A DNA stretch of 64,000 nt, taken from NCBI RefSeq assembly GCF_963583255.1, contig NC_084809.1, positions 10,232,997-10,296,996 of the forward strand, in the 5' to 3' direction. Both the position numbers and the translations under genes were made by a program. Source of the stretch: Pyrus communis. Taxonomy: Eukaryota > Streptophyta > Magnoliopsida > Rosales > Rosaceae. Numbering within the stretch: position 1 is the stretch's first letter; each line of letters starts with the position of its first letter. Shown one piece after another: positions 35,337 to 46,206 of the stretch. Below the pieces are notes generated by a model, which ran no database searches, was not told where the DNA came from, and saw only the letters and a program-made list of their open reading frames with translations.

Positions 35337-36052
35337 AGGGGTGGTTTGATATGGAATCCCAAATCGAAAATGGGATCCCGAATCCCAAGCAGAAAATTTT
35401 CAGGAATTTGAACACCAATCCCAAACCAAAATTTCGGTATTTCCAAAATATTATCGGTCTTTCGGGATGGGTCGGAATTCCTGAAATATTTTCACAATTC
35501 AATTAAAAATAGCTTGCACTTCCATGTTGCAACTTTGCTTGTTCCAAATCTACACAGTGCACAACAATTCTGAACTTCAATTTGGTATGAAAGCAATTCA
35601 CACACATACACAATCTGCAGACACACACACACACAGTGAATCAGTGGAGAGTAAGTGAAGGTCGAGAGAGAGAGATAGAGTGAAGGTCACGAGAGATAGA
35701 GAGAGAGAGAGAGAGAAAGAAAGACAGAGTGAAGGTCGAGACTCGACTGGGTGGGCGGAGAGTTTCAAGCTCAAGTGAAAGACTAAAAGGGTTGGAGGGT
35801 TGATAGAGAGAGAGGTGGCTTAGTGGCTGCTTCAAGAGTTGAATGAGACGCAAAGAGAGTGTGAGATATGGGTTTAAACTCAATATATTCTAACTTCGGT
35901 TCGGTTCGGGATTACTAAACAAGTCAAATGGTGAGACCGATTCCCATACCAAATGGTTCGGGATGTGTACCGGAATTTTTGGGATTTTTTCGGTTTGGTC
36001 TCAAAAAAATTTTGGTACGGTTTGGGATTTTCAGGAATTTTTTCTAGCCCTA
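35337..36052. mobile_element. Probable hAT-type MITE
   Basis: Begins TAGGGGTGGTTTGATATGG and ends TTTTTTCTAGCCCTA, with inverted subterminal regions rich in TCCCAAA / TTTGGGA and GGTTCGGGAT words. No clear 8-bp flank duplication is seen, possibly because the right flank is an (AAT)n run. It includes a (GA)n tract near 35660-35720. Confidence 0.5.
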
Positions 36053-36058
36053 GTTGTT

Positions 36059-36060
<2 letters not shown>

Positions 36061-36118
<58 letters not shown>
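36061..36118. repeat. (AAT)n microsatellite, about 19 units
   Basis: Uninterrupted AAT repeat directly after the presumed hAT MITE end. Confidence 0.95.
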
Positions 36119-36670
36119 GTATTAACATAATAAAAATAAAAAATAGAACTTTTTTGTCAGTCTTGTTTCCAGTACTTGCAAGTTTTCATTTTCCTATCTA
36201 ATGGGCAACACCAATAAATTTTTAGGGTTTATTAAAATTTAATTAGTAATAACATCTCATCATAATTTTTTTAAAGGAAAATTAGTATTCGGTCATTAGT
36301 TACTAATGTTCATTGACTAAGATCTTATGAATTTACATGTAAGTTATATAATTTTTTAAAATAAAAACTATTAATTGATTTTAGGGTTTTAATACTCACT
36401 CCCTTATTAAACTCCTAATTAAGTTTCAATTCAAATCATTTTCGCCACCTAGTACTACAATCTAACAATATTCCTCTTTACTCATAAATGAGAGGTCTTA
36501 GGTTCAATTATTGCTAACGAATTTGAACCACATTATTAGTAGTCTACTATGAAGTTTAGCCTATTGTTAAAAAAAAAAAAAAAACATTTTCAAAATAAAA
36601 AAATAAATTAGAATAAGTTTGTATCCATTAATTAAGATTTTTAATTTTTAAAATTTAAATCTATCCATTC

Positions 36671-36708
<38 letters not shown>

Positions 36709-37323
36709 CTTAAATATACCCATTCTTAAATATATCAATTTGTTATATGTAAAATCTATCATTTTTAAATATATAAAATGTACCCATTTTTCAATATAAA
36801 ATACATTCAAGTTTTTTTAATCCATTTTTTAAACTTATATGGGTACATTTTATTTCTTTGATTTGAGAATGTATCATTGTCAAGTTTAATCGAAGAAATT
36901 TAATAATGTTATTAAGCCTAATAGCTTTTTTTTTCCATGGTTTTGAAAAATTTACCCATGTTTTGGTACAATAATTTTTTGGTTAGTTTTGATGATTGTA
37001 CTCATGTTTCTATATACAATATATTGGAGAGTATACTTTATCTTTTAATATATTTAATCCCACAAATTATGGGTTTTATTTAAAAACTCATTAATATAAA
37101 CAACTATGAATTTTAATTTTTTAATTTAAAAAATATATAATAACTTACATAGAAATACATTATCACATTAATGTCAAGGCTTTGATAAAAAACTAAAAAC
37201 GAACAAGATTTCAACCAATAAACATTGATAGTTAGGTATCGCATCCAAAGTCTCTCATCTTCTAACCATCACTTCAATCCTCTCATCAGATTCGCTTTTA
37301 ATTCTGTGTTCACTAACTAGCAG
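36119..37323. other. AT-rich spacer upstream of the OSC pseudogene
   Basis: Contains an (AT)n run at about 36677-36706. The expected exon 1 of the downstream OSC (a sequence like MWKLK..., 70 codons) was looked for and not found in any frame here. Confidence 0.4.
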
Positions 37324-38152
37324 TTCCTAAGGGAGAAGAACCTGAAACAGACAGTTCCCTCATTTAAAGTTGAGGATGGAGAGGAAATCACACATGGAAA
37401 GGCCACAGCTTCATTGAGAAGGTTTGTCCACTTCTTTTCAACTTTGCAGGCTAGTGATGGCCATCGGCCTGCTGAAAATGCTGGCCCGTTGTTTTTTCTT
37501 CCTCCTTTGGTGAGTATTTAATTTCTATTTTCTCATACATTGTAATCTCTCATTTATATTGGATTGTTTTCTCAGCACTCGACATATTGTTGAATATGTC
37601 CCACATACTAAAAATATTTCAGACTTACATTTTAACTAAATATTATCTTAATACACCACACTTACAAATCAAAATTACCCTCACACACCGCACATTCCAT
37701 ACACCCCATACCAAAATCCACATCAAGTTCATCTTGTCCCCAAAAAATAATTTAAAGTCTGTCTTCAGCACATTTGCAATCTCTAATAAAACTTTGTGAA
37801 AAAAAGAGAGAAGGGAAACAAACATTTGCAACCTCCAAATATCAGTTTTGACTACTGTATTTTATTTGTTGCTTCTTCTTTTCCAGTACTGTGAAAAATC
37901 ACTTCGGTTCGAGGAGTTCATCAAAACCCATATGGGCCGTAGTCTTTAATTCATGACTAATGCATTTCAGTTGATCAAGAGACATAATACAAATTAAATT
38001 AACAATAACTAAAATGAGTAATAAGGGAAAGAACGGAAAAAAAAATCAAAATCTTTTTAAATGATTTGGGGTGTAGGAAGAAAATAATTGTTTTTTTTTC
38101 CCAACTTTTTAAGGCATGAATAGTCATTTTATACAATTCATTAAACATTAAA

Positions 38153-38748
38153 TGTCACATCCCAGCCCCGGCCCCACCACATCCTGAGCTTGACTCTATT
38201 ATAGCACGATATTGTTCGCTTTATGCCCCTACCGCTTTGGGCCCTACCACACCCTCAGGGTTTTGTTTATGGGAACTCACACGAAAACTTCCCAGAGAGT
38301 CACCCATCTTGGGATTGTTCTCGTGCGAACTCGCTTAACTTCGGAGTTCCTACGAAACCCTGAAGCAAGTGAGCTCTAAAAAAGTCTCGTGCTATATGGA
38401 GGTGGGCATGTACATATAGCATAGATGTGACATCCCATATCGCCCAGGGGAGTGATTATTAAATGTATATTCCCATCTTTACCTAGCACGAGGCCTTTTG
38501 GGAGCTCACTAGCTTCGAGTTCCGTAGGAACTTCAAAGTTAAGCGAGAAAGGGGCTCGAGCAATCCTGTGATGGGTGACCCGTTGGGAAGTTGCTCGTGA
38601 GTTCCCAAAAACAAAACCGTGAGGGAATGGTAAGCCCAAAGCGGACAATATCGTGCTACGGTGGTGGAGCGGGCCGAGGAAGTGATCCGCCCCGGACCGG
38701 GATGTGACAATAGAGGATTCACTCCCCTGGGCGATGTGGGATCTAACA
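38153..38748 (-). mobile_element. Cassandra solo LTR in intron 2 of the OSC pseudogene, TSD TTAAA
   Basis: Starts TGTCACATCCC and ends GGATCTAACA; TTAAA flanks both ends (38148-38152 and 38749-38753). The complement has the 5S-like block around 38280-38345. It is interrupted by a second, inverted Cassandra LTR. Without that insert it is about 307 bp. Confidence 0.9.
38426..38709 (+). mobile_element. Cassandra solo LTR nested in an older Cassandra LTR, TSD ATAGA
   Basis: Starts TGTGACATCCC and ends GGATGTGACA, flanked by ATAGA (38421-38425 and 38710-38714). 5S-derived words AAGTTAAGCGAGA and GTGATGGGTGACC are on the + strand at about 38534-38580. It is the opposite orientation to its host LTR. 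Confidence 0.9.
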
Positions 38749-41538
38749 TTAAATATTGAGTATGGTGTATTCAACAATTTGTAATGTGCTAATAAAAAAA
38801 TAAAAAAATAAAAGAAAAAGGGAAAACTAACAAAAAGTCAAAAAAAAAAAAAAACTTTAATTTTAATGAAAAATGACAACTAAAGATGTAATGAAAAGTA
38901 CTAGGAAAAGGTAAAAAAGTAATTTTTCGTTAAAAGTGAACAATACCGGGAGTGTTTCGTTAAAACTTTCATAAAAAAATTCTTTATATTAAGGGATAAA
39001 TTTACTCCAACTTCTTAAAAGTTTATGAGGTCGTGTTTTGATCCCAATGTATATGAGCAATGTTAGGTAAATTAATTTTTAGCCTAAAAATCATGTGATG
39101 TGCCTCCAATAGAAAATAAACACGTTAATCAACACTTAAGAAATAATATAGTTATCAATGAACATGTCATATGATTTACAAAATATAGTTTAAATATATG
39201 ATCTCTTTAGCATTACCCAATGTACATGGAAGAAAAAAAAATGTTGTCGACTTTCAAAAATTGAAGGAATAATTTAGGTTTGTCTCCTTGACTAAGTTTA
39301 AACCTCATGTCAACTTTCAAAAATGTGCAACCCGTGGGATGATCGTAAACCTATGATATCAGCATTTGTCTTGCTGGTTGCTAGCCAGAAATAACAACTC
39401 TTTTTATCAAACAAATCCAAAACCTTTGTGCTATCTGTTTTCAAGCCATAACATTTTCCATTTTTAAACCAACTATGAAAATACTTTATTTGCAATCCCA
39501 TGTTCCCGTTTTGGGCCTTAAAAATAAATAGCATATTTTCTCGAGTTTTTACCTAAATTCAAATTTTTGGGAATTTTGGTAATTATTTTTTTCAATTTTT
39601 TATTCAAAATTTGCAAGTCATGTGCACTTACATTACAGAGCATCTTAATACTATGTTCCATGCAGAACATCAAAAAGAAATTATGCATTACATATACTAT
39701 CATCAGGTACATTATATATATTTGATATTTTTTCCACACAAATTGGATCAAATTATAATTTTTAAAAAATGTGCTTATTTGTGTTAAACTACTAACAAGG
39801 GTTGCAGTTAAGTTGGCCTAGAGTTTTCACTTCTGCATTCGAAGTAAGTCCCGCTTGTATAAAAGAAAATACTGAATAATAATGCTAATTAATGTGTTGG
39901 ATATTTCAGAACCAAGATGGTGGTTGGGGATTACACATTGAAGGACATATCACCATGTTCTGCACAGCTCTCAACTACATTTGTATACATATTCTTGGAG
40001 AAGAACCTGATGGTGGCCAAGACAATGCTTGTGCAAGAGCTAGAAAGTGGATTCTTGATCATGTCAGTGTTACCCACATCCCCTCTTGGGGTAAAACTTG
40101 GCTTTCGGTATGCCTATCTGCAGCACTAAGACCAATTGCTTTTATTAGGCTTCAGTAAACTGTTGTTCTTAAAGTTCACTATAACTATAGCAAATCGTCA
40201 GCATATTGATACCTTATCTATGCAATGTATGGTTGAATTATTTAGAATATTTACTATTGATGGCGGGGCAATATCGACAACGTATAAAGATCGTATAACT
40301 TTCAATGATGTTAGATAACATAATTATTGATACACTATAATAGTTGTGGGCCCCTATTATTATATGTAATAAGATTTGTCTGGATTAGAGTTGCAATCTA
40401 AAAGGAAAAGATAGATGTTATATGTCATATTTAACTTCAAGTGTAGGGGTGCAAATTATACCATATGTATCCAATGCATACATTGATACATAATCAAATA
40501 ATTGTTTTAAACTTTTAGCATTTGTGTTCTGTGGAGAAAGATTCAGTAAACTTTAGAATTAAATATTACTCTTATATCTTCTAAAGGTGGAGTTCCTCCT
40601 TTTTAACTCTAGATTAATATGACTTTACATATAGTACACCAAATCACTTATAACCCTAACTATTTCAGTATATTGAAGAGTGATCGAGCCATATTTGACA
40701 GTGTGTGTCTAAATTGCATTTACTCTATCCATGCAATGAGGCTTTCTTTCGTTGGAAGTATAATGCGACTAGTTGCTGCTGTTCTGGTGCCATTTGAGAA
40801 CCTTGGTGTGTTTGAGTGGTCCGAAAGCAACCCAATGCCCCCAGAGTTTTAGACTCTGCCTTTATTTCTTCCTATGCATCCAGGTTAGCACAATTCCGGA
40901 CTCCACAAGTACAAATAATTCAATATTTAACATGTTGATAGATTTAATTAGTCTCTCTCTACCTATATATAGTTTGCTTTTTTAATCTCTTCTACATCAT
41001 GCAAATGCAGCAAAAATGTTATGCTACTGTAGCATGGGTTACATGCCTATGTCCTATTTATATGGGAAAAGATTTGTTGGTCCAATCACACCTCTCATAC
41101 TACAATTAAGGGAAGAACTCTATGCTCAACCTTGTGACGAAATCAACTGGAGGGAGTGCGTCATCACTGCGCTAAAGTGAGTTTAACTTGATTAAGATAT
41201 CTAATTAGATAATGTTTTCTTGTTTAGGTACATAAACTGATTGCACTAATTTGAATGCAGGAGGACATCTACTACCCTCATCCTTGGATACAGGACTTTC
41301 TGTGGGATAGTCTGTACATATGTACGGAGCCTCTTCTTACTCGCTGGCCATTTTACAAGCTGATTAGGAAAAGGACTCTCGAAGCAACAATGGAGCATAT
41401 TCATTACGAAGATGAAAACAGCAGAAACATTACAATTGGATGTGTGGTAAAGGTCTTATGCATGCTGGCTTGTTGGGCTGAAGATCCAAATGGGGATTAT
41501 TTTAAAAAGCATCTTGCCAGGATACCAGATTATTTATG

Positions 41539-43713
41539 TGTTGTGCCTTGGCCCGTTCGTTAGTGCGGAACTGAGATTCAGATTACAACCTCACCAAAAT
41601 CACACACAGTTGAACAAAATAAAATACAAGAATTAAAGACACAGAGAAATTTGCGAGGTTCGGCAAAAAACTGCCTACGTCCCCGGAGAGATATTGCTCT
41701 TCACTATGAGAATAACAGTACATGTATACATGAGTTAAATCGACATAACCCAATCCCATATCCCTTGTACACCCACTCACAGAATTTTCCCAAGAGCCTC
41801 ACTCTACCCCAAGAGTTCTTTCACTAGAATACTTTTCACTCTAGCTCTCTTGATTTTCTCTCAACCCATGTTTAACCTTTTCCATGGGAGAGCCGAATGC
41901 TCTCCCCCTTGGATGCTCTCTTTCACTCTTCACAAAGGCATAACCAAATGCCTTAATATAAACAAAAGGCCCCGCCTTCTCTCTCTCCTCTTCTCTCTTT
42001 CGGCTCATCCCACAAGGCCAAATCTTTGCCTTTATAAAAGCCACAAATCAAGGGCTAGACATCATAATGATGTCCCCCTTTTTCTTTGTCCCTTTCTTTA
42101 GCTGAAAGTAGCTAGCACTCCACATGGTTGAGATGAAATTGTTGCCAACTCATAATATGAGCCAATCACAACAATCTCCACCTTGGCGAATACACCATGC
42201 AAAAATCCTTGCACCCATCACCAAAGCCCATTGGCCTTACGTACCTGCATGCACACTCTGAATCCACCTCGTTGGTCTTGTTCCGATTCAGTTACTGCCA
42301 ATGCATGTGCAGCTGCTGCAAGCTAAAAATCACCATTTAGCTTCAGACAGGATCTCAACACATCCTCGTCTCCTCCAGCAGGTTTTCCTCCTCTTCATTG
42401 TCTGCAACCTGGAAACTTGTCAGCGCGCCTATTTCTAGCAACAACCCATTGAGCCAGACAAAATTCCCACACTTCCTCCTACCTCAGGACCTTCTCATCA
42501 CCTGTGAATCCCATAGCTCCACCTGCTGCAAAACCCCTGCAACACTTGAGACTAAACATCACCAGGAGAAGTGTTGCTTCGAGTACCTAGAGGGCATACT
42601 CAAAGTCTTCCACCACAAACTTGCTAACCCAGCCTTGCACCAGTAGCACTGTGGACCCTTGCCTTCGGAACCGGATTCGAACCTGCTGTCTCTCTTAGAT
42701 CCTCTTTCCAATTTTCTTCCACGATTTCAACCTTGAATAGCTTAAGCAGTCTTGTGCCCACCATCATCCATGGTCTCTTGTGTGTATCATTCCACACCAA
42801 AGAAGCTTGCACCTGCTCCAAACTTACTGTTTCTTTCCTTGCAGTAAAGTTTCACAAGGTTCTCGTACAAATCTGAAAGTGAGGTAAGAAGAAAGAGGCC
42901 TTTGTCTTCTTCCTCAACATCAACTTTCGCAGTTGATCCAAGCATCCCTAAACACGGCTTCCATTTCTTCAGGCTTCCATTACTCTCCTTTACCAAGAGC
43001 AAAACCGCCTCTCCCTTTAAACTGCTCAACTGAAAATTCCATGGTGAACAACAAATCTGGACCTCCAACGAACCAAAAGCCCCCAACGATGCTCTGATAC
43101 CAATTGTTGTGCCTTGGCTGATTATCTTCACCAACATACAAACCCACAGTTGAATAGTTTAAAATACAAAAAATAAAGACACAGAGAAATTTGCGAGGTT
43201 CGGCAAAAAACTGCCTACGTCCCCGGAGAGATATTGCTCTTCACTATGAGAATAACAGTACAAGTATACATGAGTTAAATCGACATAACCCAATCTCATA
43301 TCCCTTGTACACCCACTCACAGAATTTTCCCAAGAGCCTCACTCTACCCCAAGAGTTCTTTCACTAGAATACTTTTCACTCTAGCTCTCTTGATTTTCTC
43401 TCAACCCATGTTCAACCTTTTCCATGGGAGAGCCGAATGCTCTCCCCTTTGGATGCTCTCTTTCACTCTTCACAAAGGCATAACCAAATGCCTTAATATA
43501 AACAAAAGGCCCCGCCTTCTCTCTCTCCTCTTCTCTCTTTCGGCTCATCACACAAGGCCAAATCTTTGCCTTTGTAAAAGCCACAAATCAAGGGCTAGAC
43601 ATCATAATGATGTCCCCCTTTTTCTTTGTCCCTTTCTTTAGCCGAAAGTAGCTAGCACTCCACATGGTTGAGATGAAATTGTTGCCAACTCATAATATGA
43701 GCCAATCACAACA
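41539..43713 (-). mobile_element. Non-autonomous LTR retrotransposon inserted in OSC exon 8, TSD TTATG
   Basis: LTRs are 41539-42173 (635 bp) and 43105-43713 (609 bp), each starting TGTTGTGCC and ending CACAACA. TTATG flanks both sides (41534-41538 and 43714-43718), precisely splitting the codons for DYLWVAED. GCTCTGATACCA at 43091-43102 is the complement of the initiator-Met primer site, so the element points to the minus strand. The purine tract lies next to the other LTR (complement of ATCTCCACCTTGGCG). The 931-bp interior has no gag or pol; a minus frame of 116 codons (42787-43137) starts inside the LTR and is unrecognised. Confidence 0.9.
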
Positions 43714-44019
43714 TTATGGGTTGCCGAGGATTTGATGAAGATGCGAGTTGGTGCACATTTTGTTAATGCAGTATATGATACGATGATTTGTTGTCTACCC
43801 TTTTTTCTGTTTGAAAAGTTAATCTTCTAAATCATTGGAAAACATTATAAGGTGATACATTTTCTTAATACATGCAGAGTTTTGGCAGTCGACAGTGGGA
43901 TACATGCAGAGTTTTGCCATTCAAGCTTTGCTTGCTTCCAATCTGTGCACCTACGCTCGCTAGAGGACATGACTTCGTCAAGAAATCTCAGGTTCGTTTT
44001 TTATTTAGTCAACTGAACT

Positions 44020-44020
44020 T

Positions 44021-44061
<41 letters not shown>
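44020..44061. repeat. Poly-T tract in the OSC pseudogene intron
   Basis: About 38 T residues in a row. Likely slippage; no element is attached. Confidence 0.9.
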
Positions 44062-44062
<1 letters not shown>

Positions 44063-44635
44063 TGAAATGTATACGTGCATTGATTAATTTGTTCTCACTA
44101 GTGATTTTTTTGTAATCGAATTGTAAAGGTTAAGGACAATCCATCGGGTGACTTCAAAAGCATGCACCGCCACATTTCCAAACGATTGTGAACTTTCTCT
44201 GATCAAGACCATGGATGGCAAGTTTCTGATTGCAATGCAGAGGGTTTAAAGGTAACAAATACTTCAACTTAGTTATCCACCTTAAATGCTATTTCCATTT
44301 TTTTTCACCATAATCCCCTGTACAGTGTTGCCTGCTTTTATCGATGATGCCACCGGAGCTGGTTGGTGAAAAAATGGAACCTGAGCAGTTATATACGATG
44401 TTGTCAATGTCCTAATTTCCCTACAGGTACAACTATTATGTCAGTCAGTCATATATACGAGTATGAGTTGCATTTTGTTTCCCTGCCATAATCAAATTTT
44501 GGACCTAATGCATGCTGCCTTACTTTAAAAACCTTCAAAAACTTGTAGCATTTCAAGACATTTGTTCTTCACCGCACGGTCTATTAGGTCTCTCTACTCA
44601 TTACAAATCTCATTTTATGGCTCATTGTAGAGTAA

Positions 44636-44981
44636 AGCCTGGTTTGGTACTGAGGTGATTCTGAAAAAAGCTGGTATCAAAAAAAGCTGGGAGCTGTTTT
44701 TGTGTTTGGTAAACATTCAGCTTCAGCTTTTTTTCACAGTTTTGGGTGAAAAAAAAGCCAAAAACAAGAAGCTGCAAAACCCAGCTTTGAAAAACCGGCT
44801 TTTTTTTCACATCTGTTTTACGTAAAAGTTTACCAAATACTATAATACTGCTTTTTTTTTTTCAAAAGCACTTTTACAAAAAAGTTTACCAAACACTCTG
44901 CTGCTTTATTTCACAGCTACTTATTCTCACAGCACAGTAGAAGTAACTTTTTTTCAAAGCACAGCAATACCAAACCAGCCC
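44636..44981. mobile_element. Harbinger/Tourist-type MITE in OSC exon 12, TSD TAA
   Basis: The left end AGCCTGGTTTGGTACTG and right end CAATACCAAACCAGCCC are inverted copies. TAA is present on both sides (44633-44635 and 44982-44984), and the corresponding exon in the minus-strand relic is uninterrupted at 30920-30926. The interior contains repeated AAAAGCTG / CAGCTTTT words in both orientations. Confidence 0.85.
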
Positions 44982-44999
44982 TAAGAATGGTGGTTTAGC

Positions 45000-45477
45000 T
45001 GACACGCCCCGATCTAGATATTTCTCAAATACCAGGATAGGCACATGTTGGCCGACATTGTTAACGGTCAGAGTTAACGGGTCATGACTCCGGGTCGGAC
45101 CAGGTCAAACGGGTCTAGGCTTCGGGTTGGACCGGGTTTAGGGCCTGGGTTCTAAGGCCCAAGGGTTTAGGGTTTTAGGTAAACAGGCCGAAGGACCTGG
45201 TTCTCACATGGCCCGAAGGCCTAACTGAAAGGGCTTGAAGCCTTGGTTTGCTCACATGGGCCTGGGTTCACAAGGTTTCTAATTGGGCTGGGCTTTTAGG
45301 CCTGGCCAGCTTGTATTTGTGTTTTAAGGAAATAAAGACAAAATAATTTAAAAAGGGTTTTGGGTTGGGTTTTCGAACGGGCCTAAGGCCCGAGGTTTTA
45401 GGACGGCCTAAAGGGCCTGGGTTTCGACGGAGGGGCAAAGAGCTTCCCCAGCTCCGGCCGACGGCGACCCTTAGTCT
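45000..45477 (-). mobile_element. Gypsy LTR fragment replacing OSC exons 12-14
   Basis: Starts TGACACGCCCCGA, the same terminus as the solo LTR at 1567, and continues with GGGTCGGACC, AAGGCCCAAGGG and CGGCCGACGGCGACC words that recur in 54700-55140. It joins directly to GGGGAGTTTGC of exon 15, so the LTR is truncated and the end of exon 12, exons 13-14 and the start of exon 15 were lost with it. Confidence 0.7.
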
Positions 45478-46206
45478 GGGGAGTTTGCTTCACATATGGT
45501 ACCTGGTTTGCTCTTGGAGGGTTAACAGCTGCTGGCAAGACTTTCAACAACTGTGCAGTTATACGCAAGGCTAGTAATTTTCTACTCGCAATCCAGAAAG
45601 AGAACGGTGGTTGGGGAGAGAGCTACCTTTCATGTCCATAAAAGGTAAAATATGGGAGGTGGATTATGTTTGAAGCTAGCTCCAAGTCTCTTAGTTAATC
45701 TCATTGTCTTAGATTAAAATATTTCAATCTGTGGTTGGGTGATGCAGGAGTACGTTCCTCTTGAAGGAAACCGATCAAATTTAGTACACACAGCTTGGGC
45801 TATGATGGGTTTGATTCATGCAGGACAGGCGGAAAGAGACCCCACACCTCTTCATCGTGCTGCAAAGTTGATAATAAACTCTCAGATGGAAAATGGTGAT
45901 TTTCCTCAGCAGGTATCTTGGTTACCCTAACATCTATTCCAAACAAAAATATTTCCCTAACATTACTTGCATTGGAAGCTTGACCAATAAAAAAGATGAA
46001 ACACAATAACATTTCGTGTTGCGTACGTATGCTCAAATTTTACTTGCAACGTTTTATAACATCCAATCACTAATTATATATGGCAAAAAATCATTGGAGT
46101 GTTCATGAAGAACTGCATGCTACATTATGCAGCTTATAGAAACATCTACCCACTTTGGGCTCTTGCAGAACACCGCAAGCGGGTTCCATTGCCTTCCAAA
46201 GCCTAA

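Larger units (their letters stand above)
37324..46206 (+). pseudogene. Beta-amyrin/lupeol-type oxidosqualene cyclase, near full length, heavily broken
   Basis: Exon remnants: 37324-37509, 39617-39706, 39910-40107, 40799-40883, 41011-41176, 41261-41538 plus 43719-43746, 43878-43991, 44129-44251, 44326-44426, 44631-44635 plus 44985-44999, 45478-45644, 45748-45912, 46087-46206. Exon 1 is missing. Product motif is MLCYCS at 41016-41033, and the catalytic block is DHGWQVSDCNAE. Lesions: acceptor AA at 39615; TAG at 40850; one-base deletion in exon 6; LTR element in exon 8; a small insertion in exon 9; TGA at 44189; two extra bases in exon 11; Harbinger MITE in exon 12; loss of exons 13-14 with an LTR fragment in their place; TAA at 45639; acceptor AA at 46085. 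Exons 7-8 and 16-17 of the sterol gene are single exons here. From exon 10 on, it is an inverted near-duplicate of 29682-31350. Confidence 0.93.

Noticed and set aside
36061..36118. Poly-Asn / poly-Leu peptides
   Set aside because: Translation of an (AAT)n microsatellite, not a protein.
41841..43584. Paired 67- and 83-codon frames in the two LTRs near 42 and 43.5 kb
   Set aside because: They occur twice because the LTR occurs twice; they cross terminal repeat sequence with no domain.
19724..46206. A functional biosynthetic gene cluster with P450s or glycosyltransferases
   Set aside because: No cytochrome P450, glycosyltransferase or acyltransferase signature was seen anywhere in the window; only OSC copies are present and all but one are broken.
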